NCBI GenBank assembly: GCA_964391865.1 | Contig: CAYMNQ010000001.1 | Coordinates: 620,001 to 684,000 of the forward strand | DNA: 64,000 nt | DNA from: DASZQL01 sp964391865 | GTDB taxonomy: Bacteria; Planctomycetota; Phycisphaerae; Phycisphaerales; UBA1924 | Direction: 5' to 3' | In this document: positions 25,225 to 33,307 of the stretch, piece by piece | Layout of the letters: each line of letters starts with the position of its first letter | How positions within the stretch are numbered: position 1 is the stretch's first letter | The notes under the pieces: generated by a model | What the model saw: only the letters and a program-made list of their open reading frames with translations | What the model was told of the DNA's origin: nothing | Database searches by the model: none | Position numbers and translations under genes: made by a program

Positions 25225-25460
25225 GTCTGCAGCCGGCCGGCGGGGTGGAGGGCACCGGCGTGCGTGCCCTCTACCTATCCCGGGATGCGTCACGGGCGCG
25301 CGCACAAATGGGAACATGCGCGCGGGTGGTGGTGTGGCGTCAGCCGCGTAAGTGCTTGTGAATGCGGGGTTCTTGATGAATTTGTGATTGTTTGATTTTC
25401 TCTTGGAGATCGCGGCGGGACATGTCACCGGCGCGCGCAGAATTGGTGACTTGCGCGAGT
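25225..25460 (+). repeat. Dispersed ~235-bp repeat, copy B
   Basis: Matches 612-845 in inverse orientation, with the same order of conserved blocks and similar total length. The conserved block CCCTCTACCTATCCCGG with downstream GTCACGGGCGCGCGCACA lies at 25268-25306. A second GTCACCGGCGCGCGCA with GTGACTTG lies at 25424-25455. One frame gives near-identical peptides in both copies (SRxASRARAQ), but all frames are short, so this is more likely DNA or RNA level conservation. Confidence 0.65.
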
Positions 25461-25474
25461 CCGGCGGCGCGGAG

Positions 25475-25500
25475 CATGGCCGAGCAGAGCCTCGGCCATG
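25475..25500 (+). repeat. GGCAC-tailed hairpin, loop CAGAGC
   Basis: Perfect 10-bp stem CATGGCCGAG / CTCGGCCATG, loop CAGAGC, tail GCACCC. The stem is identical to the minus-strand hairpin at 18407-18432. Confidence 0.8.
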
Positions 25501-25544
25501 GCACCCGGCGCGCGCTGTGCATCGCCGTGCGCGGCTGCGCTCAG

Positions 25545-25578
25545 CACTACAGCCGTCTCAGAGCAGACGGCTGTAGTG
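25545..25578 (+). repeat. GGCAC-tailed hairpin, loop CAGAGC
   Basis: Perfect 14-bp stem CACTACAGCCGTCT / AGACGGCTGTAGTG, loop CAGAGC, tail GCACCC. It lies 58 bases beyond the atpC stop on the downstream side of that gene, without a T-run. Confidence 0.8.
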
Positions 25579-25635
25579 GCACCCGGCACCCGGCCACCAT
25601 CGAGCAGACTTCGGTCGTGACACCCGAATACTTCG

Positions 25636-26070
25636 TCAGCGAGCGCCGGCCATGGCGATCTTGGCCCGGGCGCGGTTGCGTTCGGTGGTGATGCGGTCCA
25701 TCACGTCGCTGTTGCTGCTGGATTTCTGGTTGGCGGCGTCGAGTTCCGCGCGGATGTTTTTCGCGTCGAGCTTTTCGGCTTCGACGGCGCTGTCGGCGAG
25801 GATGGTGAGCTCGTTGTTGACGAACTGGACAAACCCGCCGCTGACGAACCATTTCTTGGAGCCGCTCTCTTCGAGCTTGACGCCCACCTCGTAGCGGTCG
25901 ACGAACTCGACGCGGAGCTCGCCGTAGCCGACTCGGCCGACGACGGCGCCGGCACCGGCCATGAAGCCGCGGGCGCCGTCCCACATGGGGACGTTGACGT
26001 AGCTGGCCTGGGCGTCGAAGACGCGGGCTTCGGGGGTGATGAGCTTGCAGCGGAAGGGTTTGTCAGCCAT
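25636..26070 (-). CDS. atpC: ATP synthase epsilon subunit AtpC
   Basis: A 144-residue protein from ATG 26070. The N-terminal beta-sandwich is clear: FRCKLITPEARVFDAQASYVNVPMWDGARG, GYGELRVEF and KKWFVSGGFVQFVNNELTILAD. The C-terminal part is a helical hairpin (EAEKLDAKNIRAELDAANQK...TTERNRARAKIAMA). Epsilon couples F1 rotation and inhibits ATP hydrolysis. Unusually it is alone here: the upstream neighbour is a SIR2-like gene, not atpD, so it has been separated from the rest of the atp genes or they are elsewhere. Confidence 0.92.
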   Translation of the reverse strand: MADKPFRCKLITPEARVFDAQASYVNVPMWDGARGFMAGAGAVVGRVGYGELRVEFVDRYEVGVKLEESGSKKWFVSGGFVQFVNNELTILADSAVEAEKLDAKNIRAELDAANQKSSSNSDVMDRITTERNRARAKIAMAGAR

Positions 26071-26230
26071 GAAAGCCTCTTCAACTCGTAGACCTATCGA
26101 TCGAGGGTAGGGAGTATACCGAACGCTCGCCCCACCATCTATCCGCCGAGAATAAGCCAACCGAACAGGGAGTGGACGACCGCGATCTCAGGCACGGGCT
26201 GTCTCCAAAACCACCAAGAACAGCTTGGTA

Positions 26231-27250
26231 TCAGGAGGTTCCCCACACTTGCGCCGACGCAGCGTCGAAGTAGACTATTATCGGTGGCTTGCCTTGGCGA
26301 ACACTACCGAACTGTGACGCCCGCCGGATGATTCGCTGATTGCCTTGGCTTTGAGGGCTACCGTACAACCCAACGCAAATATGAGTGAACTTCCCCCGGT
26401 CAAGCAAGCGAAGAATGTGCTCGTCATTCTCGGCCATCGCGAGACCGTAGATCACTAGGCGATGCTGGCAGTTCGCGAAGCTCCTGTAGGCTCGACTTAA
26501 ATAACTGCTGTGATGAATTCGGTCGAGCTTGGAGTCCGACGTGCCCTCAGACACGAACAACGGGTATTTGTGACTGCTCAGCGCTTCGCGGATCTGGTCA
26601 ATGAGCGCGATCTGGGTATTAGACCATGTGTATTTTTGCACCTCAGGGCCCGCATCGAAAATGTGTAGGGCACCGTGCAGGTAGTGGATGTTCTGTTGGT
26701 TGGTGTTTTCGATTTCCCAAGAGACGTACTCGGCTGGTCCGCCATAGGGGTGGCGGAACCCGTCGTCGCAATTCACCTGCGGTTCGATCTCGGATTGCAT
26801 CAAGGCCCAATAGAGGAGCAGATCGTAGTTCACCGTGTAGATGTACTTGAAGCGGGAGAGAAACGTCTTACACGCCTTGTACTGTGTGGGCGTAATTGCG
26901 TGAGGACGCTCTGGGTGGTTGGAAGCGATGGTGCGCACAAGCACCTCTCGCAATTCATCGGCGACGCCGGAGAGCTCACCAGCGAGCTTCGTGTGCTTGA
27001 ACTCTTCTGCCAGCAAGGCCGCCTGCCGTAGCAGGCGCATCACCTGCTCGAAGTCAGTCGTGCAGAGTGCCTTGAACGCCCGTTTCGCGGTTCCGCTGAG
27101 CCCTTTCTTAACGGCCTGCTCGAACAGAGCCTGATAGGAGAAGACTTCGTCGCGCCAAGCACGGCTGAAGCCGTTTCCGAGCAAGACGTGCGCGTGCTTA
27201 GCACTGTTAGTCAGCTCAAGCGCCCTCGCGAATGTCACGACCTCGGGCAT
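26231..27250 (-). CDS. DUF4917-type SIR2-like protein, likely accessory/defence
   Basis: A 339-residue single-domain protein. Near the N-terminus HVLLGNGFSRAWRDEVFSY is the Rossmann glycine loop in the LLGNGFS form typical of DUF4917 proteins, a branch of the SIR2-like superfamily. Downstream YIYTVNYDLLLYWALM and NIHYLHGALHIFD contain the Asn-Asp and His positions expected at the NAD pocket; PLFVSEGTSDSKLDRI and LVIYGLAMAENDEHILRLL are further family blocks. Base composition is markedly less GC-rich than its neighbours and codon choice is relaxed, so it looks transferred. It stands alone between a Gfo/Idh/MocA gene and atpC with no obvious partner; a defence NADase role is inference from superfamily. 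Confidence 0.8.
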   Translation of the reverse strand: MPEVVTFARALELTNSAKHAHVLLGNGFSRAWRDEVFSYQALFEQAVKKGLSGTAKRAFKALCTTDFEQVMRLLRQAALLAEEFKHTKLAGELSGVADELREVLVRTIASNHPERPHAITPTQYKACKTFLSRFKYIYTVNYDLLLYWALMQSEIEPQVNCDDGFRHPYGGPAEYVSWEIENTNQQNIHYLHGALHIFDAGPEVQKYTWSNTQIALIDQIREALSSHKYPLFVSEGTSDSKLDRIHHSSYLSRAYRSFANCQHRLVIYGLAMAENDEHILRLLDRGKFTHICVGLYGSPQSQGNQRIIRRASQFGSVRQGKPPIIVYFDAASAQVWGTS

Positions 27251-27288
27251 GGACGACCTCTTGCCGCTGACCGATCAGCTCGATACGG

Positions 27289-28419
27289 CTATGTGTTCGC
27301 CCGCGCCGCCTGGATGATGCGTTCCGCCGTGCGGACGGCGGCGAAGCCGGCTTGGGCGTCGATGGGTGGGCGTTCGCCGGTGCGGACGCAGTTGAGGAAC
27401 GCGGTGATTTCGAGTTCGAGCTGGTCGGCGTCGTCGATCGTCAGCGGCTCGATGGCGACGAGGTTGCCGTAGTCGAGCATGGAGAGGTCGGCACCGTCGC
27501 GGAGGGCCTGGCGGACTTCTTCCATCTGGAGGGCGTTGGCGGTTTTGCGGATGAGCGTGCCGCTCTTCTTGGCGTAGTCGATGGAGACGTAGCCGTTCTC
27601 GCCGATGATGCGGGTCTTGCGTTCGGTCTTGAAGGCGAGGCGGCTGGCGCTGACGTTGGCGACGCACTTGCCGTGGGGGAGATCGAAGGTGAGGCGGGCG
27701 CTGCAGACGTCCTCATGTTCGGTGAGGACTGCGACGCCGTTGGCGTCGATATGAGAAGGCTCGACGCCTCCCATGAGCATGAGGACGACGTCGAGGTCGT
27801 GGATCATCATGTCCATAACGACGGAGACGTCGACGGAGCGGAAGGTCATGGGGCTGACGCGGTGGACTTCGAGGAAGCGGGGCTTGATGCCGGCGAGGCC
27901 CATGACTTCCATCTCGGCGCTGGCGTGCTGGAGGGCGCGGACGGCGGGGTTGAAGCGCTCGATGTGCCCGACCATCAGGACGACGCCCTGCTCGTCGGCG
28001 ATCTTCGCCATGCGGGCGGCTTCGACCGCGTCGCCGGCGAGGGGCTTCTCGATGAGGCAGGCGATGCCGGCGTTCATCAGCGGCTCGGCGACCTTGAGGT
28101 GATGGATGGTGGGGACGGCGATGCTGACGGCGTCGACGCCGGCTTCGATCAGTTGTTCGACGGTGGCGTAGGCGGCGCAGCCGAGCTGGTCGGCGAGGGC
28201 CTCGCGGCGGTCTTCATCGGCATCGACGACGCCGACGAGCTTGGCGCCGGGGAGCTGGGTGTACTTCTTGGCGTGGTGGCGGCCCATTCGGCCCACGCCG
28301 ACGACGCCGCAGCGGAGGGTCTGGGTCTGGTTTTTGCGGCGTTGACGGTGCCGAGCGCCGGCCCACGTGTTGGAAGTGGAGGCGGGCTCAAAGGTCCGGT
28401 CGGTGGGCTTGGGACTCAT
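27289..28419 (-). CDS. Gfo/Idh/MocA-family NAD(P)-dependent oxidoreductase
   Basis: A 376-residue protein from ATG 28419. The Rossmann motif GVVGVGRMGRHHAKKY is near residue 40, then VVDADEDRREALAD, VSIAVPTIHHLKVAEPLM and the catalytic-region IEKPLAGDAVEAARMA (EKP Lys). MVGHIERFNPAV, close to the GHVERFNPA pattern of UDP-sugar dehydrogenase-like members, leads into the C-terminal alpha/beta domain (MMIHDLDVVLMLMG; FKTERKTRIIGENGYVSIDY). The substrate is not determined; a nucleotide-sugar oxidase for envelope glycans is a reasonable guess. The 5' portion upstream of 28419 is spacer with heptamers. Confidence 0.88.
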   Translation of the reverse strand: MSPKPTDRTFEPASTSNTWAGARHRQRRKNQTQTLRCGVVGVGRMGRHHAKKYTQLPGAKLVGVVDADEDRREALADQLGCAAYATVEQLIEAGVDAVSIAVPTIHHLKVAEPLMNAGIACLIEKPLAGDAVEAARMAKIADEQGVVLMVGHIERFNPAVRALQHASAEMEVMGLAGIKPRFLEVHRVSPMTFRSVDVSVVMDMMIHDLDVVLMLMGGVEPSHIDANGVAVLTEHEDVCSARLTFDLPHGKCVANVSASRLAFKTERKTRIIGENGYVSIDYAKKSGTLIRKTANALQMEEVRQALRDGADLSMLDYGNLVAIEPLTIDDADQLELEITAFLNCVRTGERPPIDAQAGFAAVRTAERIIQAARANT

Positions 28420-28602
28420 CGTGATCCTTTTCGGGCACCCCTTCGCCGTGGTCCGTGGCTCCGGGTCGGGCGATAGAAGAACACAAATCGCCCGGTCTTT
28501 CCAGTCGGATGGTTTGGAGTTTGATAGGACGATCGAAGCGTTGAGGCGAATACCCCACGAACGATTGATATCGGCGCTTCGGCGGGGTTGGGGGGAAAAG
28601 TG

Positions 28603-28630
28603 GGAAGTCGGAAGGCGGAAGATGGAAGAA
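28603..28630 (+). repeat. Heptamer array (GGAAGNN), 4 units
   Basis: Units GGAAGTC, GGAAGGC, GGAAGAT, GGAAGAA, directly left of the foldback element at 28637. Confidence 0.75.
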
Positions 28631-28636
28631 GAGTTG

Positions 28637-28779
28637 GCCACAGATGGACGCGGACATGCCCAGATGTGGAAGGAAGTTGCGAGATGCTCGGTCGCTCGAG
28701 ACCGGTTACCCCGTGGGCAGAGACGGTTCATTCTCTTGTTTCAATTCCTGCATCTGGGTCCATCTGGGACATCTGTGGC
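28637..28779. mobile_element. MITE-like foldback element, CCACAGATG type
   Basis: The left end GCCACAGATGGACGCGG... and the right end (CATCTGGGTCCATCTGGGA...TGTGGC) are inverted copies built of ~10-nt CAGATG units; the interior is about 80 bases with no gene. It stops three bases before the stop codon of the next minus-strand gene (28783). No transposase and no unambiguous target duplication were found. Confidence 0.55.
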
Positions 28780-28782
28780 TTC

Positions 28783-29859
28783 CTACTGATCGTCCTCGAG
28801 CCGGTACGGCGAGTCGGGGGACTTGGCGATGACTCGGTCGCCCGGGTTGAGGAGCGGGGCGTGGGCGTTGTCGGGTGATGGATCGGAGTAGGCAGGTGCG
28901 GCTTCGAGTTTGGCGAGAAGGGCCGGGTCGGGCATGGCGTCGGCGGGCGGCGGGGGTGGGCGTTCGGACTCGGCGGCTTGTTTGGCTTTCGCGCGGAGGC
29001 GGTCGTCGCGCGCTTGGGCGGCTTTCGCGTTGACGTAGGCCCAGCGCACGGTGTTGGCGACCTGGAGCGTCGAGAAGCACATGGCGATGAACGTGAAGGC
29101 CCAGACGGCGACGACCAGCCAGCCGAAGAGGCGGACGAGCGTGCTGAAGCCGGTGTTGAGCCAACCGAGGAAGATGACCAAGAGCGTGCCAACGCCGAAG
29201 ACGGAGAGGGTCCAGGCGATGGAGCGGAAGCGGTCGGCGAGGGGCGAGTCGCCGTAGTGCTCGGCGTAGCCCGAGAGGAGCAGCGCGACGGGGACCCAGC
29301 CGGCGGCGACGAGGATCGAGACCAGTCCCGCGAACCAGCCCAAGCCGGGCGTGGCGGTGGTGGTGTAGTAGTGCATGAGGATCGCGAGCGCGGGGAGAAG
29401 GGCTTGCGAGACGACGGCGCTGAGGCGGGTGTAGGGGACGAACTCGGCGAAGACGCCGCTGCCGTGGGGCGTGGCGCGCTGGTGGGCGCGGAGGAGCATC
29501 ACGACGCCGAAGAGCCAGATGAGGCTGAGGGTGAGGTTCTGCGCGAGTGCCTGGGCCGGGGTGAGGTTGGGCAGGAATCGCGCGCCGATGAGGCCGAGGG
29601 GGAGCATCGCGCCGGCGACGCCGAAGACGAAGAAGCCGAGGCAGTCGACGAAGAGGAGGGGCGCGAAGTGGTCGCGGAGGCGGAGTTGCGAGCCGATGGC
29701 GGCGGCGATGCTGATCGGCTCGCCGCACTCGGGGCACTTGCCGCCGAGACGGAGGCCGCGGAGGTCGTAGTCGCACTCGGGGCATCGGCGCTCGTCGGTG
29801 ATGACCTCGCCGAAGGGCTTGAGCCGGGCTGGGCGCGATGGGCTGGCGGGGTTGGCCAT
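28783..29859 (-). CDS. Membrane protein with N-terminal zinc ribbon
   Basis: A 358-residue protein. Residues 26-45 form a zinc ribbon (CPECDYDLRGLRLGGKCPEC), a type very common on planctomycete membrane proteins. Six or so hydrophobic segments follow from ~residue 70 to 260 (LFVDCLGFFVFGVAGAMLPLG, LIWLFGVVMLL, ALLPALAILMHYY, GLVSILVAAGWVPVALLL, FGVGTLLVIFLGWL, LVVAVWAFTFIAMCF). The C-terminus is charged then Pro-rich and cytoplasmic or disordered. No enzyme motif is visible; function unknown. It is transcribed towards the foldback element and the oxidoreductase gene. Confidence 0.8.
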   Translation of the reverse strand: MANPASPSRPARLKPFGEVITDERRCPECDYDLRGLRLGGKCPECGEPISIAAAIGSQLRLRDHFAPLLFVDCLGFFVFGVAGAMLPLGLIGARFLPNLTPAQALAQNLTLSLIWLFGVVMLLRAHQRATPHGSGVFAEFVPYTRLSAVVSQALLPALAILMHYYTTTATPGLGWFAGLVSILVAAGWVPVALLLSGYAEHYGDSPLADRFRSIAWTLSVFGVGTLLVIFLGWLNTGFSTLVRLFGWLVVAVWAFTFIAMCFSTLQVANTVRWAYVNAKAAQARDDRLRAKAKQAAESERPPPPPADAMPDPALLAKLEAAPAYSDPSPDNAHAPLLNPGDRVIAKSPDSPYRLEDDQ

Positions 29860-29866
29860 GTGAGTC

Positions 29867-29895
29867 GGAAGGGCGGAAGGCGGAAGGCGGAAGGC
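29867..29895 (+). repeat. GGAAGGC heptamer array
   Basis: One 8-nt unit GGAAGGGC followed by three perfect GGAAGGC units, seven bases beyond the start codon of the minus-strand gene. Degenerate reverse-complement units (CTTCCG) recur at 30045-30075 near the methyltransferase start. Confidence 0.7.
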
Positions 29896-30085
29896 GGACG
29901 ATCAGAGTTGGTGGAGTGGCGTGAGGGTTATCGTAGGATGCGGAGTATTGAGTTGAGAGTTCGATGCTGCTGATGGCTTTGGGCGGTCGGCGGTCGGCTT
30001 TCAGCGTTCGGGTTTCGGGTTGATTGTTGCTCGATCTGCTGCCTTCACTTCCGTCCCTCCGACTTCCGCCCTTCCGATTTCTTCA

Positions 30086-30850
30086 ATGCCTGCCGGTGAC
30101 TTTGATTACGACGCTCATGGCTCGGGATACGCACGGCAGCGGCGGGCGGATCCTCGGATCGCGGCGATGATTCATGCGGCGCTGGGGGATGCGCGGACGG
30201 TGTTGAATGTCGGCGCGGGGGCGGGGTCGTACGAGCCAACGGACCGGCATGTGCTCGCGGTGGAGCCCTCGGCGGCGATGCGGGCGCAGCGGGCGGCGCA
30301 TTTGTCGCCCGCGATCAACGCGGTGGCGGAGCAGTTGCCATTTGATGACCGATCGATCGACGCGGGGATGGCGACGCTGACGGTGCATCAATGGAAGGAT
30401 GGCGCGCGCGGGCTGCGCGAGCTGCGCCGGGTGGTGCGCGGGCCGATCGTGATCATGACGTTCGACGGCAGCGCGCTGGACCGGTTCTGGCTCTGCGATT
30501 ACGTGCCGGAGTTCATCGACGCGGAGAAGGGGCGGTACTCGTCGATCGACGCGATCCGCGCGGCTCTGGGCGGGGTGAGCGAGGTGCGCCCGGTGCCGAT
30601 CCCGATCGACTGCACGGACGGGTTCACGGAGGCGTATTACGCGCGGCCTGAGAAGTTTCTTGACCCGGTGGTCCGGCGCGGGCAGTCGGCGTGGGCGTTC
30701 GTGCCGACGGGGATTGAGGAGCGGTTGGTGCGCGAGCTTGGCGATGACCTGCGCTCGGGGGCGTGGGACGCGAAGTACGGCGCGTGGCGCGCGATGCCGA
30801 GTTTCGAGGGGGCGCTGCGGTTGATTGTGTCGCGCCGGTTGAGCGCGTGA
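30086..30850 (+). CDS. Class I SAM-dependent methyltransferase
   Basis: A 254-residue protein from ATG 30086. Motif I VLNVGAGAGSYEP at ~residue 37 binds SAM; the acidic post-I position lies in HVLAVEPSAAMRAQR. INAVAEQLPFDDRSIDAGMATLTVHQW is the Methyltransf_11-type motif II region and ELRRVVRGPIVIMTFD the next strand. The C-terminal part (EAYYARPEKFLDPVVRRGQSAW) is a substrate-side cap. No substrate can be named. The stop lies seven bases from the end of the convergent phosphoesterase gene. Confidence 0.85.
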   Translation: MPAGDFDYDAHGSGYARQRRADPRIAAMIHAALGDARTVLNVGAGAGSYEPTDRHVLAVEPSAAMRAQRAAHLSPAINAVAEQLPFDDRSIDAGMATLTVHQWKDGARGLRELRRVVRGPIVIMTFDGSALDRFWLCDYVPEFIDAEKGRYSSIDAIRAALGGVSEVRPVPIPIDCTDGFTEAYYARPEKFLDPVVRRGQSAWAFVPTGIEERLVRELGDDLRSGAWDAKYGAWRAMPSFEGALRLIVSRRLSA

Positions 30851-30856
30851 ACTGAC

Positions 30857-32092
30857 TCACGCGGGGATGAGCGTGATCTCGACGACTTCGGGTGGGACGC
30901 CGAAGCGGACGGGGAGGATCGAAAGGCCCACGCCGCGGGAGACGATGACGGGGAAGGATGGTCCCTGCACCACGCCACCCGAGTACTTTTGGCCGAAATT
31001 GCTGGGGACGATGGGCGTGCCGAGGAAGGGGAGGCGGACCTGCCCGCCGTGGGTGTGCCCGCTAAGCATGAGGTCGATGCGGCGGGCGGGGTCCTTTGCT
31101 TTCACTTCGGGGAGTTCGGCGGTGTCGGGGTGGTGCGCGAGGACGATGCGGGGCATGCCCTCCGGGACATCGCGGAGCGCGGCGGCGGGGTCGACGACGT
31201 GCTGCATCAGGTCTCCGAGCCCGGCGATGCAGAGCGCGCCGGGGGCTGCGTGTGATGAGAGCGTGCGCGCGGCGGGATTCAGGAAGAGGCGGTCGTTATC
31301 GAGCATGCGCACGCCGAGGGTGGAGAGGTCGCGCGCGATACGCGGGGCGTCGGCGTACCAGTCGTGATTGCCGAGGACGGCGACAGTGGCGATAGCGCGG
31401 GAGGGGTTGGCGGTGAGGGGTTTGAAGAGTTCGATCGCGATGGGGATAAAGCGCGGGCTGTCGAGGACATAGTCGCCCGTGAGCGCGAAGAGGTCGGGGT
31501 CGAGCGAGCGCGCGAGTTCGACGGCGGCGGCGATGTGCGTTGGCGGGACGCGTGGTCCGGCGTGGGTATCGGAGAGCTGGACGATGCGGAGGCCAGCGGC
31601 GCTCGGCGGGAGATCGCGGATGGGAATGGTGTAGCGGCGGAGTTTGATGGTCCAGGGGTCGAGAGCGACGGCTTTGGCGGTGGCGCTGGTGGCGGCGAGG
31701 GCGACGCCCGCGCCGGTGGCGCGGGTGAGGAACACGCGACGCGCGACAAGTTCCGGTGCGGCGGCGCGTGCGCGGCGCGGGGCGCGGCGGCGCAGCAGGA
31801 ACGCGATCCCGCCGAGGATGAGCGCCCATGTGGCGGCGTGGAGCGCGAGGGCCGCGGGCCAGGCGGCGGAGTTGAAGGGCGCGCCCAGCATCGCGAGGAT
31901 CACGCGGAAAGGGAACGACGCGAGATGGAACGAGTTGGCGATGATTTCGAAGGCGATCGAGTTGGCCCAGTTGTCGGCGAGGGTGCGGCGGTTGGCGGAG
32001 ACTTGTGTCGCGGCGCCGAGGAATGTGAGCGCCGGCCATGCGGCGAGCGGGGCGAGCGGCAGGCGGCGGGGTTGGCGCGGGGGTTGGGGCAT
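30857..32092 (-). CDS. Membrane-anchored metallophosphoesterase (YkuE/YaeI-like)
   Basis: A 411-residue protein from ATG 32092. The first ~110 residues carry two or three hydrophobic segments, then a Tat-like RRVFLTRATGAGVALAATSA segment. The catalytic calcineurin-type domain follows: IVQLSDTHAGPRV, LFALTGDYVLDSP, VAVLGNHDWYADA, IVLAHHPDTAEL and MLSGHTHGGQVRLPF, which supplies the full two-metal ligand set. Relatives act on UDP-diacylglucosamine or phospholipid-linked substrates (LpxG/LpxH-like) or are unassigned. Since lpxB is in this window, a lipid A role is possible but unproven. Confidence 0.88.
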   Translation of the reverse strand: MPQPPRQPRRLPLAPLAAWPALTFLGAATQVSANRRTLADNWANSIAFEIIANSFHLASFPFRVILAMLGAPFNSAAWPAALALHAATWALILGGIAFLLRRRAPRRARAAAPELVARRVFLTRATGAGVALAATSATAKAVALDPWTIKLRRYTIPIRDLPPSAAGLRIVQLSDTHAGPRVPPTHIAAAVELARSLDPDLFALTGDYVLDSPRFIPIAIELFKPLTANPSRAIATVAVLGNHDWYADAPRIARDLSTLGVRMLDNDRLFLNPAARTLSSHAAPGALCIAGLGDLMQHVVDPAAALRDVPEGMPRIVLAHHPDTAELPEVKAKDPARRIDLMLSGHTHGGQVRLPFLGTPIVPSNFGQKYSGGVVQGPSFPVIVSRGVGLSILPVRFGVPPEVVEITLIPA

Positions 32093-32228
32093 GAGTTGTG
32101 CAACGAAAATCGGCTGGTTCGGCGCGGCGGATGAGGTGCTACGCGGGTGGGCGATGGATGGTTCGGGTTGGTTGGGTTTACACTGCGGCTGTCGATAGCT
32201 TCTGGATACGAACTCAGAGGAGTAGCGT

Positions 32229-33227
32229 GTGAGCACGAACGAGCACGGTTCGAAGCGGGCGCGGGTGATCGCGGTAACCGGGGCGAGCGGATTCGTCGGG
32301 CGCACTGTGGTGCGCGAGCTGGTATCGCGCGGGTGGGGCGTGCGGGCGCTGGTGCGGGACCGGGCGAAGGCGTCGGCGGCGCTGACGAGTGATCCGCTGG
32401 TCGAGCGCGTGTTCGGCGACGTGTTCGACGCGGGGGCGCTGCGCGACGTGATGAGCGGGTGCGACGGCGTGGTTCACACGATCGGCATCCGGCGCGAGCT
32501 GCCACCCGATATCTCGTTCGAGCGGATGCACCCGCGCGCGACGCGCGGGGTGCTGAATGCGGCAGCCGATGCAGGCGCTCGGCGGTTCGTGCATATCTCA
32601 GCGCTGGGGACGCGGCCCGGTGCGGCGTCGAAGTATCACCGCTCGAAGTACGAGAGTGAGACGCTGGTGCGCGCGAGCGGCTTGGAGTGGACGATCCTGC
32701 GGCCGTCGATCATTCACGGGGCGGAGGGGGAGTTCATGCAGATGGCGCGGGACTGGACGATGGGGCGGACCCCGCCGTACTTCTTTTTGCCGTATTTCGT
32801 GCGGCCGAAGCCGGCGGAGGGGTTCGGCCCGCCGCAGTTTGAATCGGCGCGGGTGCAGCCGGTGAGCGTGAATGATGTGGCGTTCGCGGCGGCGGAGAGC
32901 CTGGTGCGCGAGGAGGCGATCGGCGAGGTGTACCCGCTGGGCGGGGCGGGGAGGTTCGACTGGCCCGAGATGCTGATGATGATCCGCGACGCGCTGCCGA
33001 CGGCGAACAAGAAAATGAAGGCGCGCGGCTTGCCGGGGCACCTGGCGTTTGCGCTGGCGACGGCGGCGGAGCAGATCGGCGTGGGCGCGGCGCTGCCCTT
33101 CGGGCCGAGCGAGCCAATGATGGCAATGGAGGATTCGGTGTGCTCGAACGAGAAGGCGTGGGCGGACCTGGCGTATGAGCCGGGGGAGTTTGGGGTTGAG
33201 TTGCGGGGGTATGCGGCGAAGGTTTGA
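32229..33227 (+). CDS. NAD(P)-binding atypical SDR (epimerase/NDUFA9-like)
   Basis: A 332-residue protein with a GTG start at 32229. VIAVTGASGFVGRTVVREL is the GxxGxxG cofactor loop; DGVVHTIGIRRE and RFVHISALGTRPGAASKYHRSK follow, with Tyr-x3-Lys in the latter. TILRPSIIHGAEGEFM and VQPVSVNDVAFAAAESL are typical of the complex-I NDUFA9-like/atypical SDR group. Such proteins often bind NAD(P)H without known turnover. It is divergent from the metallophosphoesterase gene. The stop codon begins the downstream heptamer array. Confidence 0.85.
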   Translation: MSTNEHGSKRARVIAVTGASGFVGRTVVRELVSRGWGVRALVRDRAKASAALTSDPLVERVFGDVFDAGALRDVMSGCDGVVHTIGIRRELPPDISFERMHPRATRGVLNAAADAGARRFVHISALGTRPGAASKYHRSKYESETLVRASGLEWTILRPSIIHGAEGEFMQMARDWTMGRTPPYFFLPYFVRPKPAEGFGPPQFESARVQPVSVNDVAFAAAESLVREEAIGEVYPLGGAGRFDWPEMLMMIRDALPTANKKMKARGLPGHLAFALATAAEQIGVGAALPFGPSEPMMAMEDSVCSNEKAWADLAYEPGEFGVELRGYAAKV

Positions 33228-33307
33228 AGCTTGAAGCTTGAAGCTCGAAGCTTGAAGCTTGAAGTCGGAAGTCGGAAGTCGGAAGTCGGAAGTCGGAAGT
33301 CGGAAGT
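33224..33307 (+). repeat. Twelve in-phase heptamers (TTGAAGC to CGGAAGT)
   Basis: Three TTGAAGC units, TCGAAGC, TTGAAGC, TTGAAGT, then six CGGAAGT units run without a phase break. The array begins at the stop codon of the epimerase-like gene. The switch from one unit to another within a constant frame suggests growth by slippage of the 7-nt period. Confidence 0.88.

Larger units (their letters stand above)
24881..25635. other. Gene-free spacer packed with repeats
   Basis: The 755 bases between convergent mnmE and atpC show no plausible gene. Contents in order: GCGGGAT heptamers (24885-24912), a minus-strand GGCAC-tailed hairpin (24924-24958), GTCTTGC and ATTGCTG-type heptamers (25009-25087), copy B of the dispersed repeat (25225-25460), and two plus-strand GGCAC-tailed hairpins (25475-25500, 25545-25578). 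It is the densest repeat region of the window. Confidence 0.75.

Noticed and set aside
22181..25255. Very long minus-strand open frame opposite xer and mnmE
   Set aside because: Arg/Pro/Ala-rich composition with no domain; both opposite genes have complete catalytic motifs. Typical high-GC antisense frame.
25225..25460. Small protein gene because both repeat copies give the peptide SRxASRARAQ
   Set aside because: The frames have different starts and ends, no ribosome site and low-complexity Arg/Ala composition; similarity follows from the DNA repeat.
33224..33307. CRISPR-like array
   Set aside because: Units are 7 nt with no spacers and no cas genes nearby; it is a simple tandem array.
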